Source: Pandoraea pneumonica (lineage in GTDB: Bacteria; Pseudomonadota; Gammaproteobacteria; Burkholderiales; Burkholderiaceae). Taken from it: a DNA stretch of 64,000 nt. Below the pieces are notes generated by a model, which had not been told where the DNA came from, made no database searches, and saw nothing but the letters and a program-made list of their open reading frames with translations. This document shows positions 19,660 through 28,726 of the stretch, one piece after another. The number at the start of each line of letters is the position of its first letter. Position 1 is the stretch's first letter. A program made the translations under genes and the position numbers. The DNA lies in contig NZ_CABPSK010000001.1 in NCBI RefSeq assembly GCF_902459645.1, forward strand, positions 124,001 to 188,000, written 5' to 3'.

Positions 19660-21027
19660 ATGTCCCGCCCATCGCCCGCCGGCACCCCTAAAGTCGGCTT
19701 CGTTTCGCTCGGCTGTCCCAAGGCTTTGGTCGACTCCGAGCAAATCCTGACCCAATTGCGCGCTGAAGGTTATGCGATTTCGGGCACCTACGACGGTGCC
19801 GATCTCGTGGTGGTCAACACCTGCGGCTTCATCGACGATGCCGTGCAGGAAAGTCTGGACGCCATTGGCGAAGCGCTCGCCGAAAACGGCAAGGTGATCG
19901 TCACCGGCTGCCTGGGCGCAAAGAAAGACGCCTCCGGGCAAGACATCGTGACCGCTGTTCACCCGAAGGTGCTCGCCGTGACTGGCCCGCATGCACTGGG
20001 TGAAGTCATGAGCGCCGTGCACACGCACTTGCCCAAGCCGCACGATCCGTTCAGCGATCTCGTGCCGGCGGCCGGCATCAAGCTCACGCCGCGTCACTAC
20101 GCCTATCTGAAGATTTCCGAAGGCTGCAACCACCGCTGCACGTTCTGCATTATTCCGTCGATGCGCGGCGATCTCGACTCGCGCCCGGTGGCCGAAGTCA
20201 TGCTCGAAGCCGAAAACCTGTTCAAGGCCGGCGTCAAAGAACTGCTGGTGATTTCGCAGGACACGAGCGCGTACGGTGTCGACGTCAAATATCGCACGGG
20301 CTTCTGGGCTGGCCGTCCGCTCAAGACCCGCATGACCGAACTGGTCACGGCGCTGGGCGAATTGGCCAAGCAGTACGGCGCGTGGGTGCGTCTGCATTAC
20401 GTGTATCCGTACCCGCACGTCGACGAGATCATTCCGCTGATGGCCGAAGGTCATATCCTGCCGTATCTCGACGTGCCGTTGCAGCACGCCCACCCCGACG
20501 TGCTCAAGCGCATGAAGCGCCCGGCCTCGGGTGAAAAGAACCTCGAGCGCATTCAGGCGTGGCGTAAAGCGTGCCCGGATCTGACGATTCGCAGCACGTT
20601 CATCGCCGGTTTCCCGGGCGAGACCGAAGCCGAATTCGAATACCTGCTGGACTTCCTGAAAGAAGCCGAACTCGACCGCGTGGGCTGCTTTGCCTATTCG
20701 CCGGTCGAAGGTGCGAAGGCCAACGAACTGCCGGGCGCGCTGCCTGACGAAGTGCGTGAAGAGCGCCGTGCTCGCTTCATGGAAGTGGCCGAAGAAATTT
20801 CGGCTGAGCGTCAGATGCGCAAGATCGGCAAGACGATTCAAGTGATCGTCGACGAAATCAATCAAGACGGCGGCGTCGCCCGCTCGGCTGCCGATGCCCC
20901 GGAAATCGACGGTCTCGTGTACATCGAGCCGACCCCGAAGGCCGCAAAACGCCTGAAAGTGGGCGAGTTCGTGAACGTGACGGTCACGGGCGCCGATGGT
21001 CATGACCTGTGGGGTGAAGTGGTCTAA
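19660..21027 (+). CDS. rimO: Ribosomal protein S12 methylthiotransferase RimO
   Basis: A 455-residue radical-SAM enzyme that methylthiolates an aspartate of ribosomal protein S12. The N-terminal UPF0004 domain carries three cluster cysteines ([30 protein letters not shown]). The radical-SAM motif CNHRCTFC lies near residue 156, and the C-terminal TRAM domain ends [16 protein letters not shown]. The sequence [10 protein letters not shown] separates RimO from MiaB. ATG 19660 has AGGA about 10 bases upstream. Confidence 0.96.
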   Translation: MSRPSPAGTPKVGFVSLGCPKALVDSEQILTQLRAEGYAISGTYDGADLVVVNTCGFIDDAVQESLDAIGEALAENGKVIVTGCLGAKKDASGQDIVTAVHPKVLAVTGPHALGEVMSAVHTHLPKPHDPFSDLVPAAGIKLTPRHYAYLKISEGCNHRCTFCIIPSMRGDLDSRPVAEVMLEAENLFKAGVKELLVISQDTSAYGVDVKYRTGFWAGRPLKTRMTELVTALGELAKQYGAWVRLHYVYPYPHVDEIIPLMAEGHILPYLDVPLQHAHPDVLKRMKRPASGEKNLERIQAWRKACPDLTIRSTFIAGFPGETEAEFEYLLDFLKEAELDRVGCFAYSPVEGAKANELPGALPDEVREERRARFMEVAEEISAERQMRKIGKTIQVIVDEINQDGGVARSAADAPEIDGLVYIEPTPKAAKRLKVGEFVNVTVTGADGHDLWGEVV

Positions 21028-21032
21028 CGCAT

Positions 21033-21052
21033 GGGGCCCGATGCCGGGCCCC
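21033..21052. terminator. GC-rich hairpin after rimO
   Basis: GGGGCCCG (21033-21040), loop ATGC, CGGGCCCC (21045-21052), six bases after the rimO stop. It lacks a T tract, so it may act as a weak terminator. Confidence 0.5.
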
Positions 21053-21127
21053 AACACGCGCATTGACCGCACCGCCTCCCGCCTACGCTGCCTTTCCCTT
21101 TCGACTCTTCCCCCGACGATCGAATCG

Positions 21128-22063
21128 ATGACACAAGCACAATCGCAAACGCCGCAAGTGCTGGCCATGGGCGAAGCCATGGTCGAGTTCAACCAATCGC
21201 CCGACGACGCGCGTCAGTATCTTCAAGGCTTCGGCGGCGACACATCCAACTTCGCCATCGCAGCGCGCCGTCAGGGCGTGCGCACGGGCTTTGTGAGCGC
21301 GGTCGGTGACGATCTGTTCGGCCGCATGTTGCTGGACCTGTGGCGCGACGAAGACGTCGATACCTCGACCGTACGCGTCGACACGCAGGCACCTACCGGC
21401 GTGTACTTCGTGTCCCACGACGAGAACGGGCATCACTTCGATTACCTGCGCGCCGGGTCGGCCGCTAGCCGTTACCACGCGCAAGACCTGCCGCGTGACG
21501 CCTTGGCGGGTGCCAAGTTCCTGCATCTGTCGGGCATTAGTCTGGCGATCAGCGTGAACGCTTGCGACGCGGCTTTCGACGCCATGTCGAAGATTCGCGC
21601 CGCAGGTGGTCAAGTGTCGTTCGACACCAATCTGCGTCTCAAACTGTGGCCGCTTGCCCGCGCTCGCGCGACCATGCGTGAAGCGTTCAGCCTCACCGAT
21701 GTTTGCCTGCCGAGCTGGGACGACGTGACGGCTGTGACCGGTCTGGAAGATCGCGACGCCATTCTCGACGAACTTCTCTCCCACGGTGTGAAGGTCGTGG
21801 CGCTCAAGTTGGGCCGCGAGGGTTGCTACGTCGCGACGCCGACGGAGCGCCGCATCGTCGCGCCGTATCCGGTGCAAGCGCTCGACGCGACCGGCGCAGG
21901 TGATTGTTTCGGCGGCGCTTTCGTCGCGCGTCTGGCGCTGGGAGACGATCCGTTCATGGCTGCGCGCTACGCCAACATTTGCGCGGCGCTCTCGACCACC
22001 GGCTACGGTGCCGTGGCCCCGGTGCCGCGTGCCGAGCAGGTGCTGGCCCTAATGGGTAGCTGA
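21128..22063 (+). CDS. PfkB-family sugar kinase, probably 2-dehydro-3-deoxygluconate kinase
   Basis: A 311-residue ribokinase-like enzyme. PfkB signature 1 lies in YLQGFGGDTSNFAIAARRQG (about residues 29-48), and signature 2 with the catalytic Asp in LDATGAGDCFGGAFVARL (about 255). The acidic QVSFDTNLRLKLW motif near residue 160 resembles KDG kinases, which phosphorylate 2-keto-3-deoxygluconate. Other PfkB substrates are possible. ATG 21128 sits 100 bases after rimO; no obvious sugar operon accompanies it. Confidence 0.82.
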   Translation: MTQAQSQTPQVLAMGEAMVEFNQSPDDARQYLQGFGGDTSNFAIAARRQGVRTGFVSAVGDDLFGRMLLDLWRDEDVDTSTVRVDTQAPTGVYFVSHDENGHHFDYLRAGSAASRYHAQDLPRDALAGAKFLHLSGISLAISVNACDAAFDAMSKIRAAGGQVSFDTNLRLKLWPLARARATMREAFSLTDVCLPSWDDVTAVTGLEDRDAILDELLSHGVKVVALKLGREGCYVATPTERRIVAPYPVQALDATGAGDCFGGAFVARLALGDDPFMAARYANICAALSTTGYGAVAPVPRAEQVLALMGS

Positions 22064-22211
22064 GGCCCCACCGAGGGGCAATTGAGGCGCAACTGAGGGA
22101 CAAGCGTCAGCCAACTGACGTTTCCCTCCAATGCGCCTGCCATCGCGGTAACGCCTGCCCGCTGTATACTCGTTCGCAAACGTCAAACCTATATCCACCC
22201 GGAGAAGAGAC

Positions 22212-23393
22212 ATGCAACGAGAAGTGGTGATTGTCAGTGGTGTGCGTACGGCCATCGGTGATTTCGGTGGCAGTCTGAAGGATTTCGCGCCGACGCAGCT
22301 CGGCGCTATCGTTGCCCGCGAAGCCATGGCGCGCGCGAGCGTGAACGGCGAAGACGTCGGTCACGTCGTTTTCGGCAACGTCATCCATACCGAACCCAAA
22401 GATATGTATCTGGCGCGCGTGGCCTCTATCGAGGCCGGCGTGAGCCAGCACGCCCCGGCCATGACCGTGAACCGCCTGTGCGGCTCTGGCTTGCAGGCTG
22501 TGATCTCCGCCGCGCAGTCGATTCTGCTGGGCGATACCGATGTCGCCATGGCCGGTGGTGCCGAGAGCATGAGCCGCGCCCCGTACGTGATGCCGGGTGC
22601 TCGCTGGGGCACGCGCATGGGCGAATCGCGTCTGGTCGACATGATGCTCGGTGCGTTGCACGATCCGTTTGCCAACATCCATATGGGCGTGACGGCCGAG
22701 AACATCGCGAAGAAGTGGGACATCACGCGCGAAGATCAAGACCGTCTGGCCGTGGAATCGCATCAACGCGCCGCGCGTGCGATGGCCGCGGGTTACTTCA
22801 ACGATCAGATCGTGCCGATCACGATCAAGTCGAAGAAGGGCGATATCGCGTTCACGACCGATGAGCACGTGCGTGCCGAAGTCACCATGGAAGACATGGC
22901 GAAGCTGCGCCCGGTGTTCCAGAAAGACGGCACCGTCACCGCTGGCAATGCTTCGGGTCTGAACGATGCCGCCGCTGCGCTCATCCTCATGGAGCGTGCC
23001 GAGGCAGAGCGTCGCGGTGCCAAGCCGCTGGCGCGTCTGGTGAGCTACGCGCACGCCGGTGTCGACCCGAATTACATGGGCATTGGCCCGGTGCCGGCGT
23101 CGCGTAAGGCGCTGGAGCGTGCGGGGCTGAAGGTGAGCGACATCGACGTCGTGGAAGCCAACGAAGCGTTTGCGGCACAGGCTTGTGCTGTCACGCGCGA
23201 TCTGGGTTTCGATCCGGCCAAGGTCAATCCGAACGGCTCGGGCATCTCGCTGGGCCACCCGATCGGTGCGACGGGTGCGCTGATTACCGTGAAGGCTTTG
23301 CATGAATTGCAGCGCGTCGGCGGCCGTTATGCGCTGGTGACGATGTGTATTGGCGGCGGTCAGGGCATTGCCGCCGTGTTCGAGCGCGTGTAA
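22212..23393 (+). CDS. bktB: Beta-ketothiolase BktB
   Basis: A second 393-residue thiolase, clearly distinct from PhaA. The catalytic Cys is in NRLCGSGLQAV (about residue 90), His in GISLGHPIGATGA (about 350) and the second Cys in MCIGGGQG (about 380). MYLARVASIEAGV and the overall sequence resemble BktB of Cupriavidus, which condenses acetyl-CoA with propionyl-CoA to 3-ketovaleryl-CoA and supplies C5 units for copolymer PHA. GGAGAAGAGAC precedes ATG 22212. A TATACT at 22165-22170 is a plausible -10 box. Confidence 0.9.
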   Translation: MQREVVIVSGVRTAIGDFGGSLKDFAPTQLGAIVAREAMARASVNGEDVGHVVFGNVIHTEPKDMYLARVASIEAGVSQHAPAMTVNRLCGSGLQAVISAAQSILLGDTDVAMAGGAESMSRAPYVMPGARWGTRMGESRLVDMMLGALHDPFANIHMGVTAENIAKKWDITREDQDRLAVESHQRAARAMAAGYFNDQIVPITIKSKKGDIAFTTDEHVRAEVTMEDMAKLRPVFQKDGTVTAGNASGLNDAAAALILMERAEAERRGAKPLARLVSYAHAGVDPNYMGIGPVPASRKALERAGLKVSDIDVVEANEAFAAQACAVTRDLGFDPAKVNPNGSGISLGHPIGATGALITVKALHELQRVGGRYALVTMCIGGGQGIAAVFERV

Positions 23394-23445
23394 GTTACAC
23401 CCCGGGGGCCGGCGGTGTTGTCGGCCCGTGAGATCCGGAGCTGTG

Positions 23446-24672
23446 ATGACGCAAGACAACCGCAAGCCCGCTGGGGCGCTCGATAAGCCTGACGCCAACG
23501 GCTGGCACTGGCAAACCAACATTCTCCACGCCGACACCCAGTTGCCGGCCGGTTTCGCCGCGATGCCCGTGCCCGTCGCCCGTGCGTCGACAGTCATCTT
23601 CCCCGACCTTGCCGCTATGCGCTCGCTCGACTGGAAGAACGACAGCCAGTGGCGCTACGGCCTGCACGCGACTCCCACCTCGATGGAACTGATGCGCCGC
23701 CTTGCAGCGCTCGAAGGCGGCAAGCATTGCTTGCTGTTTCCGTCGGGACTTGGCGCGATCTCCAACGTTTATTTCGGTCTGATTCAGACGGGCGACGACG
23801 TCCTGATTCCCGACAACGCCTACAGCCCGAACCGCGAACACGGCGACTGGCTGCAAGCCTCGTTCGGCATCACCGTGCGCTATTACGATCCGCTGATCGG
23901 CGAGGGCATTGGCGAGCTGATTCAATCGAACACCAAACTGATTTGGTTGGAAGCCCCGGGTTCGGTCACGATGGAAGTGCCCGATATCCCCGCGATCGCC
24001 CGAGTAGCGCGCGAACGCGGCGTGCTCACCGCCATCGACAACACGTATTCCGCCGGCATCGCGTTCCGCCCGTTCGATCACGGCGTGGACATCTCTGTGC
24101 AGGCGCTTACCAAATATCAATCGGGCGGCAGCGACGTGCTGATGGGCTCGGTCGTGACGGTCGACGACGACGTGCACCATCGCTTGAAGCAAGCCCGCAT
24201 GCGCATGGGCGTCGGCGTATCGGTGGACGATTGCAGTCTTTTGTTGCGCAGTCTGCCCAATATGCAACTTCGCTTCGAAGCGCATGATCGCGCGGCGATG
24301 ACGCTGGCAACGTGGCTCAAGACGCGTCCGGAAATTGCTGCCGTGCTGCATCCGGCGTTCGAAGACTGCCCCGGATATCAGAACTTCCGCCGCGACTTTA
24401 CTGGCGCGGGCGGCTTGTTCTCGGTGGTGTTCGACGAGCGTTATTCGCAAGCGCAGATCGATGCCTTCATCGAGGCGCTGCGCTTGTTCAAGATCGGATT
24501 CAGCTGGGGCGGGGCGCACAGTCTGGTGGTGCCGTACCGCGTGCCGTCCATGCGCACGGCGATGCCGTGGCCGCACAAGGGCGCACTCGTGCGCTTCTAC
24601 GTGGGGCTGGAAGACGTGCGCGATCTGCAAGCCGATATCGAGATGAGCTTGAGCGGGCACTTGACCGCATAA
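23446..24672 (+). CDS. metC: Cystathionine beta-lyase
   Basis: A 408-residue PLP-dependent Cys/Met-metabolism enzyme that cleaves cystathionine to homocysteine, pyruvate and ammonia. The cofactor-site region is visible: LFPSGLGAISNVYFGL (about residues 102-117), TAIDNTYSAGIAFRP (about 196-210) and the PLP lysine in ISVQALTKYQSGGSDVL (about 222). WGGAHSLVVPY near the end favours cystathionine beta-lyase over gamma-synthase. ATG 23446 follows CCGGAG. It shares a bidirectional terminator with convergent serB. Confidence 0.93.
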   Translation: MTQDNRKPAGALDKPDANGWHWQTNILHADTQLPAGFAAMPVPVARASTVIFPDLAAMRSLDWKNDSQWRYGLHATPTSMELMRRLAALEGGKHCLLFPSGLGAISNVYFGLIQTGDDVLIPDNAYSPNREHGDWLQASFGITVRYYDPLIGEGIGELIQSNTKLIWLEAPGSVTMEVPDIPAIARVARERGVLTAIDNTYSAGIAFRPFDHGVDISVQALTKYQSGGSDVLMGSVVTVDDDVHHRLKQARMRMGVGVSVDDCSLLLRSLPNMQLRFEAHDRAAMTLATWLKTRPEIAAVLHPAFEDCPGYQNFRRDFTGAGGLFSVVFDERYSQAQIDAFIEALRLFKIGFSWGGAHSLVVPYRVPSMRTAMPWPHKGALVRFYVGLEDVRDLQADIEMSLSGHLTA

Positions 24673-24691
24673 GCGGATCGTCGGCTGAAAT

Positions 24692-24743
24692 AAAAAACAC
24701 CCCAACCGATTGGATGACTATCCAGCGGTTGGGGTGTTTTTTT
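24692..24743. terminator. Bidirectional terminator between metC and serB
   Basis: The outer stem is AAAAAACACCCCAACCG (24692-24708) against CGGTTGGGGTGTTTTTTT (24726-24743). The loop itself folds as TGGAT / ATCCA. A-runs and T-runs on both sides allow function on both strands. Confidence 0.94.
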
Positions 24744-24811
24744 ACAGGGGGGACGCTAATCGTCGGCGCGTCGTCGTGTTTTCAAACTGCGCCGTGTCGA
24801 TTGGCTGCGAA

Positions 24812-25669
24812 TTAGTCCGCGCGAAACAGCGACAGCAGCCCGTCCAGTCCCACATGATTGAACGCGACCGAAGCGCGCTCGCGCACCACGGGCTTCGCGC
24901 GGAACGCGACCGACAATCCGGCAATGGCCATCATCTGCAAATCGTTCGAACCGTCGCCCATGACAATAGCTTGCGACGGCGTGGCACCGAATTGCGTAGC
25001 GACTTCGGCCACGGTGCGGGCTTTCACTTCCGCGTTGACGATCTCGCCGATGACTCGGCCAGTCAGCTTGCCGTCGACGATTTCGAGCGTATTGGCGCGC
25101 GTCACGTCCAGATTCAGCCGTGCTTTCAGACGATCGGTGAAGAAAGTGAAGCCGCCCGAGACCAGCAGCGTCTTGATGCCCAACGCTTGCACGCCGCGCA
25201 ACATGTCTTCCGCGCCCGGCGACAGTTGCAGGCGTTCCTCGTAGACCTTTTCGAGCGCGCTCGCGTCGAGCCCCTTGAGCAGGGCGACACGGCGGGTCAG
25301 GCTTTCGTTGAAATCTTTGATCTCACCGCGCATGGCGGCTTCGGTAATGGCCGAGACTTCCGCCTTCAGGCCGCAGTAGTCGGCGATCTCGTCGATGCAC
25401 TCGATGGTGATGAGCGTCGAGTCCATGTCCATGGCCACGAGCTTGAAGTCTGCGAGGCGGCGGGCACTGTCGACCAGCACGGCATCGACGCCATGCGCTT
25501 GTGCGAACGCCGCCATGGCAGTGCGAAGTGCCGGAGTGTCGGTGACATCGGCGATGCGTGCCACGCCCGGGGCGAAAGTCACGGTGGCGCTGGGCACCAG
25601 CGCACGAATGGCGTCGGCGGTGGTGGACGGGAGCTGGGTGGCACCCAGAATGACGAGATCGTTGGCCAT
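24812..25669 (-). CDS. serB: Phosphoserine phosphatase SerB
   Basis: A 285-residue HAD-superfamily enzyme for the last step of serine biosynthesis. After an N-terminal domain of about 75 residues comes HAD motif I, VAMDMDSTLITIECIDE (catalytic Asp pair). Motif II is in LLVSGGFTFF and motif III/IV in VMGDGSNDLQMMAIAG. The spacing and DMDST are diagnostic for SerB. Transcribed toward metC. Confidence 0.96.
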   Translation of the reverse strand: MANDLVILGATQLPSTTADAIRALVPSATVTFAPGVARIADVTDTPALRTAMAAFAQAHGVDAVLVDSARRLADFKLVAMDMDSTLITIECIDEIADYCGLKAEVSAITEAAMRGEIKDFNESLTRRVALLKGLDASALEKVYEERLQLSPGAEDMLRGVQALGIKTLLVSGGFTFFTDRLKARLNLDVTRANTLEIVDGKLTGRVIGEIVNAEVKARTVAEVATQFGATPSQAIVMGDGSNDLQMMAIAGLSVAFRAKPVVRERASVAFNHVGLDGLLSLFRAD

Positions 25670-25789
25670 CTTGAAAGGGAGAGTCCGGCAAAGGTACGGC
25701 GAGCGCGCCAGTTGCCCCGCGTTTTGCGGCGCTTACCTCGGGCGCGACCGACATTCTACCGGGTGATGCCCCCCGACGCGACGAACTGG

Positions 25790-26878
25790 CTAACTGAGGG
25801 CGGCAGCGCGCGATGGCCGCCGCGCTTGGCTGGGCGGCACGGCATCGAACTTGTGCCACACCCGGCGCATATGACGCGCCGAGCCGAAGCCCGCGCGCTC
25901 TGCGATTCGTTCGAGATCAAGCTGGCTGTTGCCCAGCATTTCCCGCACGAGCGCGATGCGCAAACGGTGCAGATAGTCGATCGGGGCGATGCCGGAATGC
26001 TCACGAAAGAGCCGCGTAATCTGGCGTTCGCTCGTGCTCGCGATGTCGGCCATGGCGGCGAGCGTCCAATCGCGCGCGGGGTCGGCGGCGATGGCGTCTT
26101 GTACGCGGTGTAATGCCGGGTGTAAATGATTGCGGCCCTCGAGCCACGGCGAGAGCTGCGGGTCGGCGCCCGCACGGCGCGAATAAACCACCATCAGCCG
26201 GGCGACGGCCGCCGCGCAGAGCGGGCTGGTGACTTCGGCAATCAGCGTGAGCATCAGGTCGAGACCGGTGGTCACGCCAGCGCTGGTCCATACATTGCCG
26301 TCTTGGACGTAGAGACGGTTGTCGGCCACGCGCGCCCCCGGGGCGAGCGAGCGCAGTTCGTCGCAACTGCCGTGGTGCGTGGTGCAGACTCGCCCGTCGA
26401 GCAAACCGGCACGGGCAGCGAGCAGCGCCCCGGTACAGATGCACACCAGCCGGTGCGTCGGCCGAACGACACGCCGCAGCCACGCCACGGCAAGGGTTTC
26501 GGGATCATCCCCCGACGCCCGACTCGGCGCACGTTGTTGCGCCTCTCGCGCCACCTGCGCCACCTGGGCCGACTGTGCCGCCTGTACCGCAGTTGTGACG
26601 TTCCCAGGCACGATCGCGAGCGGCAGCGGTTTTTCCACCGTACCGGTCACCACCAGCCATGCATCGTCGGGGACTGCATCGGGCAACACCGTCAACGGCG
26701 AGAGTTGCAAGCCAATCGATGTGGCCACCGACGGCTGCGTGCCCACGTAATGCAACGTGAACTGCACGGCGTCCTGCTGCAAATTGGCCATGCGCAGCGC
26801 TTCCGCAGGCGCGGCAACGTCGAGCAGCAGCGCGTCGGGCATGACCAGCAAGTAGACGGGTTGGATTCGCGGCATCAC
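25790..26878 (-). CDS. GlxA-type transcriptional regulator (DJ-1/PfpI plus AraC domain)
   Basis: A 362-residue protein. The N-terminal DJ-1/PfpI-like amidotransferase fold (about residues 8-215) has CICTGALLAARAGLLDGR at the nucleophile-elbow position. A C-terminal AraC/XylS DNA-binding domain follows (about 240-345) with two helix-turn-helix units: MADIASTSERQITRLFREHS and LERIAERAGFGSARHMRRVW. Such regulators often control amino-acid or quaternary-amine catabolism. The long Ala/Gln insert (AAQSAQVAQVAREAQQR) after residue 95 is unusual. It lies 73 bases after the cysteine hydrolase gene on the same strand, so it may govern the 27-31 kb cluster (inference). Confidence 0.9.
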   Translation of the reverse strand: MMPRIQPVYLLVMPDALLLDVAAPAEALRMANLQQDAVQFTLHYVGTQPSVATSIGLQLSPLTVLPDAVPDDAWLVVTGTVEKPLPLAIVPGNVTTAVQAAQSAQVAQVAREAQQRAPSRASGDDPETLAVAWLRRVVRPTHRLVCICTGALLAARAGLLDGRVCTTHHGSCDELRSLAPGARVADNRLYVQDGNVWTSAGVTTGLDLMLTLIAEVTSPLCAAAVARLMVVYSRRAGADPQLSPWLEGRNHLHPALHRVQDAIAADPARDWTLAAMADIASTSERQITRLFREHSGIAPIDYLHRLRIALVREMLGNSQLDLERIAERAGFGSARHMRRVWHKFDAVPPSQARRPSRAAALS

Positions 26879-26951
26879 GTAAGCGCCCCGGCAATGGCCG
26901 GGGCGAACAAATCAGCGGACAAATTCGGACAATTTCGAATGAGCCTCGACG

Positions 26952-27518
26952 TTACACCGCCGCGAGCGCTTCCTCAACCGTCACGATGCGTGCGAAGCGA
27001 TCGACCAGCACGGTTTCGGTCCGTTCCTTGAGATCGGCAACCGACAATTCGCGGCCCGTGCGCGGATGCTTCATCGGGAACGTGAGCGTGGCTTCGGTGA
27101 CGAAATCGACTTCGTAACCGGCGTCCGAGGCCGCGCGGGTGGTCGTCTCGCAGCACTGCTCGGTGCGAATGCCCGAGACGATCAGACGCGTGATGCCATG
27201 CTCCACCAGCCATGCGCCGAGCGTGGAGCCCGCCAGTGCGCTGTGCTTGACCTTATCGACCGTGAACACCGGCTCGATACGCAGCTCTTCGAGCGTGCGG
27301 ACATAGCCCGAGGCACGCGAGAAGTCGCCCGAGTCGATATGGAAGACTTGCACGACGGGCACGCCGCGCGCCACGGCACCATCCACCAGCGCTTGCTGGC
27401 GCGAGAAGTACGTCGCCAGATCGTCCTCGCGCCAATACGGGCGCCGACGGAACGATTCCTGGGCGTCGATGACGATCAGGGCGGTGCGGGAGGCTTGGGA
27501 CGTTTGGTTTTGCGACAT
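26952..27518 (-). CDS. Isochorismatase-family cysteine hydrolase
   Basis: A 188-residue cysteine hydrolase. The catalytic triad is visible: Asp in ALIVIDAQESF (about residue 18), Lys in VFTVDKVKHSAL (about 95) and Cys in VSGIRTEQCCETTTRAA (about 129). Family members include isochorismatase, nicotinamidase and N-carbamoyl-amino-acid hydrolases; which this is cannot be told. ATG 27518 is preferred because GGAG lies just upstream and homology starts there; the frame is open further upstream to 27671. It is likely co-transcribed with the downstream GlxA-type regulator. Confidence 0.88.
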   Translation of the reverse strand: MSQNQTSQASRTALIVIDAQESFRRRPYWREDDLATYFSRQQALVDGAVARGVPVVQVFHIDSGDFSRASGYVRTLEELRIEPVFTVDKVKHSALAGSTLGAWLVEHGITRLIVSGIRTEQCCETTTRAASDAGYEVDFVTEATLTFPMKHPRTGRELSVADLKERTETVLVDRFARIVTVEEALAAV

Positions 27519-27703
27519 GACTGACTCCGTAGGGTCGGGTGACGATGGAGTCATCTTACGGAGCTTCGCACGCAGGCAATAGACCCGGTGCGGACGGGAA
27601 GCGGACGGATTCGGACAAGATATCCGTCGCTGGGGCGGGGGCGATGCCGCTGCCGCCCCGAGTGAAGACACCCCAGAACGTCTACCGCTCCGGGGCCAAA
27701 ACG

Positions 27704-28720
27704 TTAGATCGCCGCCCGTACGCCGATGGCCGAGCCTTGCGCCCGCTGATAAAGCGCGGCGGCGAGCGCCACATCTTGCGCGCCCATGCCCAGCGATTTG
27801 AACAGCGTGACAGCCTCGGCGTTACCTCGGCCGGGGTGGCGTCCGATGACCAATTCACCCAGTTCGGCCAGCAGATCCTCCGGACCGATACGGCCCTCGG
27901 CGGCCGCAGCCAGATAGTCGCCCGATTCGTTGATGGTCGACTCGCGGCGATCCACGAACAACTGGGCGCGTGCCATCAGTTCGGTATCGGCTTCGCGCTG
28001 GCGCGGCGTGCTGCTGCCGACCAGATTGACGTGCGTGCCCGGCGCCAGCCAGCCCGAGTGCAGCACCGGCTCGCTGGCGTTGGTGACCGTGACGACGATA
28101 TCGGCATCGCGCACTGCGGCTTCGACGCTGTCGGCAGCCTCCAGCGTGAATCTGTAGTTCGGCTGTTCGGCATCGACGAACGCTTGCGCGCTAGCCCGCG
28201 AACGGCTTGCCACGCGAACGTGCGTCAGCCCACGCGCTGCCGCTAGCGCCGCAAGATGCCAATGCGCCTGATGCCCCGCACCGATCAGCGCAAGCCGCGT
28301 GGCGTCGTGACGGGCGAGCAAGCGCGTGGCGAGGCCGGTGACGGCGGCCGTGCGAATCCCCGTGATCTCAGCGGCATTCATGATGGCCAGCAATTCGCCC
28401 GTCTCGCCGCTCATCAACACGACGCAGCCTTGATGCGGATCTTTGCCCAAGGTGCTGTTGCCGGGGAAGAACGTGCCGACCTTCGCCCCATAGACCGGTA
28501 GGCTGCCGTCGCCTGCGATGAATGCAGGCATCATGCCCAGCAACCCCTTGGCGCCCAGCGCTTCGGGCGGCCTGACGATCTGGCGCAGGGGCAGGTGAAT
28601 CTGCTCGCGCGCGAGCGCGGCAAACATATCCGACATCACGGGAATGGCGTCGGCAACGGGCATCAACGCTGCGACTTGCGCAGCGTCGAGCAACAGAACG
28701 GCGGGCGAGGTGGCAGTCAT
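27704..28720 (-). CDS. Ornithine cyclodeaminase / mu-crystallin family protein
   Basis: A 338-residue NAD-dependent enzyme of the OCD/mu-crystallin family. The substrate-side lysine lies in LPVYGAKVGTFFPGN (about residues 74-88). The Rossmann nucleotide site is LALIGAGHQAHWHLAALAA (about 140). GSSTPRQREAD and the downstream Asp/Glu-rich segment complete the fold. The family covers ornithine cyclodeaminase, alanine dehydrogenase, ketimine reductase and the EutC protein of ectoine breakdown. It ends the MFS-dehydratase-OCD run and starts 6 bases after the dehydratase gene, so these are surely one operon. Confidence 0.9.
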   Translation of the reverse strand: MTATSPAVLLLDAAQVAALMPVADAIPVMSDMFAALAREQIHLPLRQIVRPPEALGAKGLLGMMPAFIAGDGSLPVYGAKVGTFFPGNSTLGKDPHQGCVVLMSGETGELLAIMNAAEITGIRTAAVTGLATRLLARHDATRLALIGAGHQAHWHLAALAAARGLTHVRVASRSRASAQAFVDAEQPNYRFTLEAADSVEAAVRDADIVVTVTNASEPVLHSGWLAPGTHVNLVGSSTPRQREADTELMARAQLFVDRRESTINESGDYLAAAAEGRIGPEDLLAELGELVIGRHPGRGNAEAVTLFKSLGMGAQDVALAAALYQRAQGSAIGVRAAI

Positions 28721-28726
28721 GGGCGA

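Noticed and set aside
16433-23393. phaA and bktB as a recent gene duplication
   Set aside because: Both are thiolases, but they differ throughout, including the active-site context ([11 protein letters not shown] against NRLCGSGLQAV), and represent long-separated PhaA and BktB lineages.
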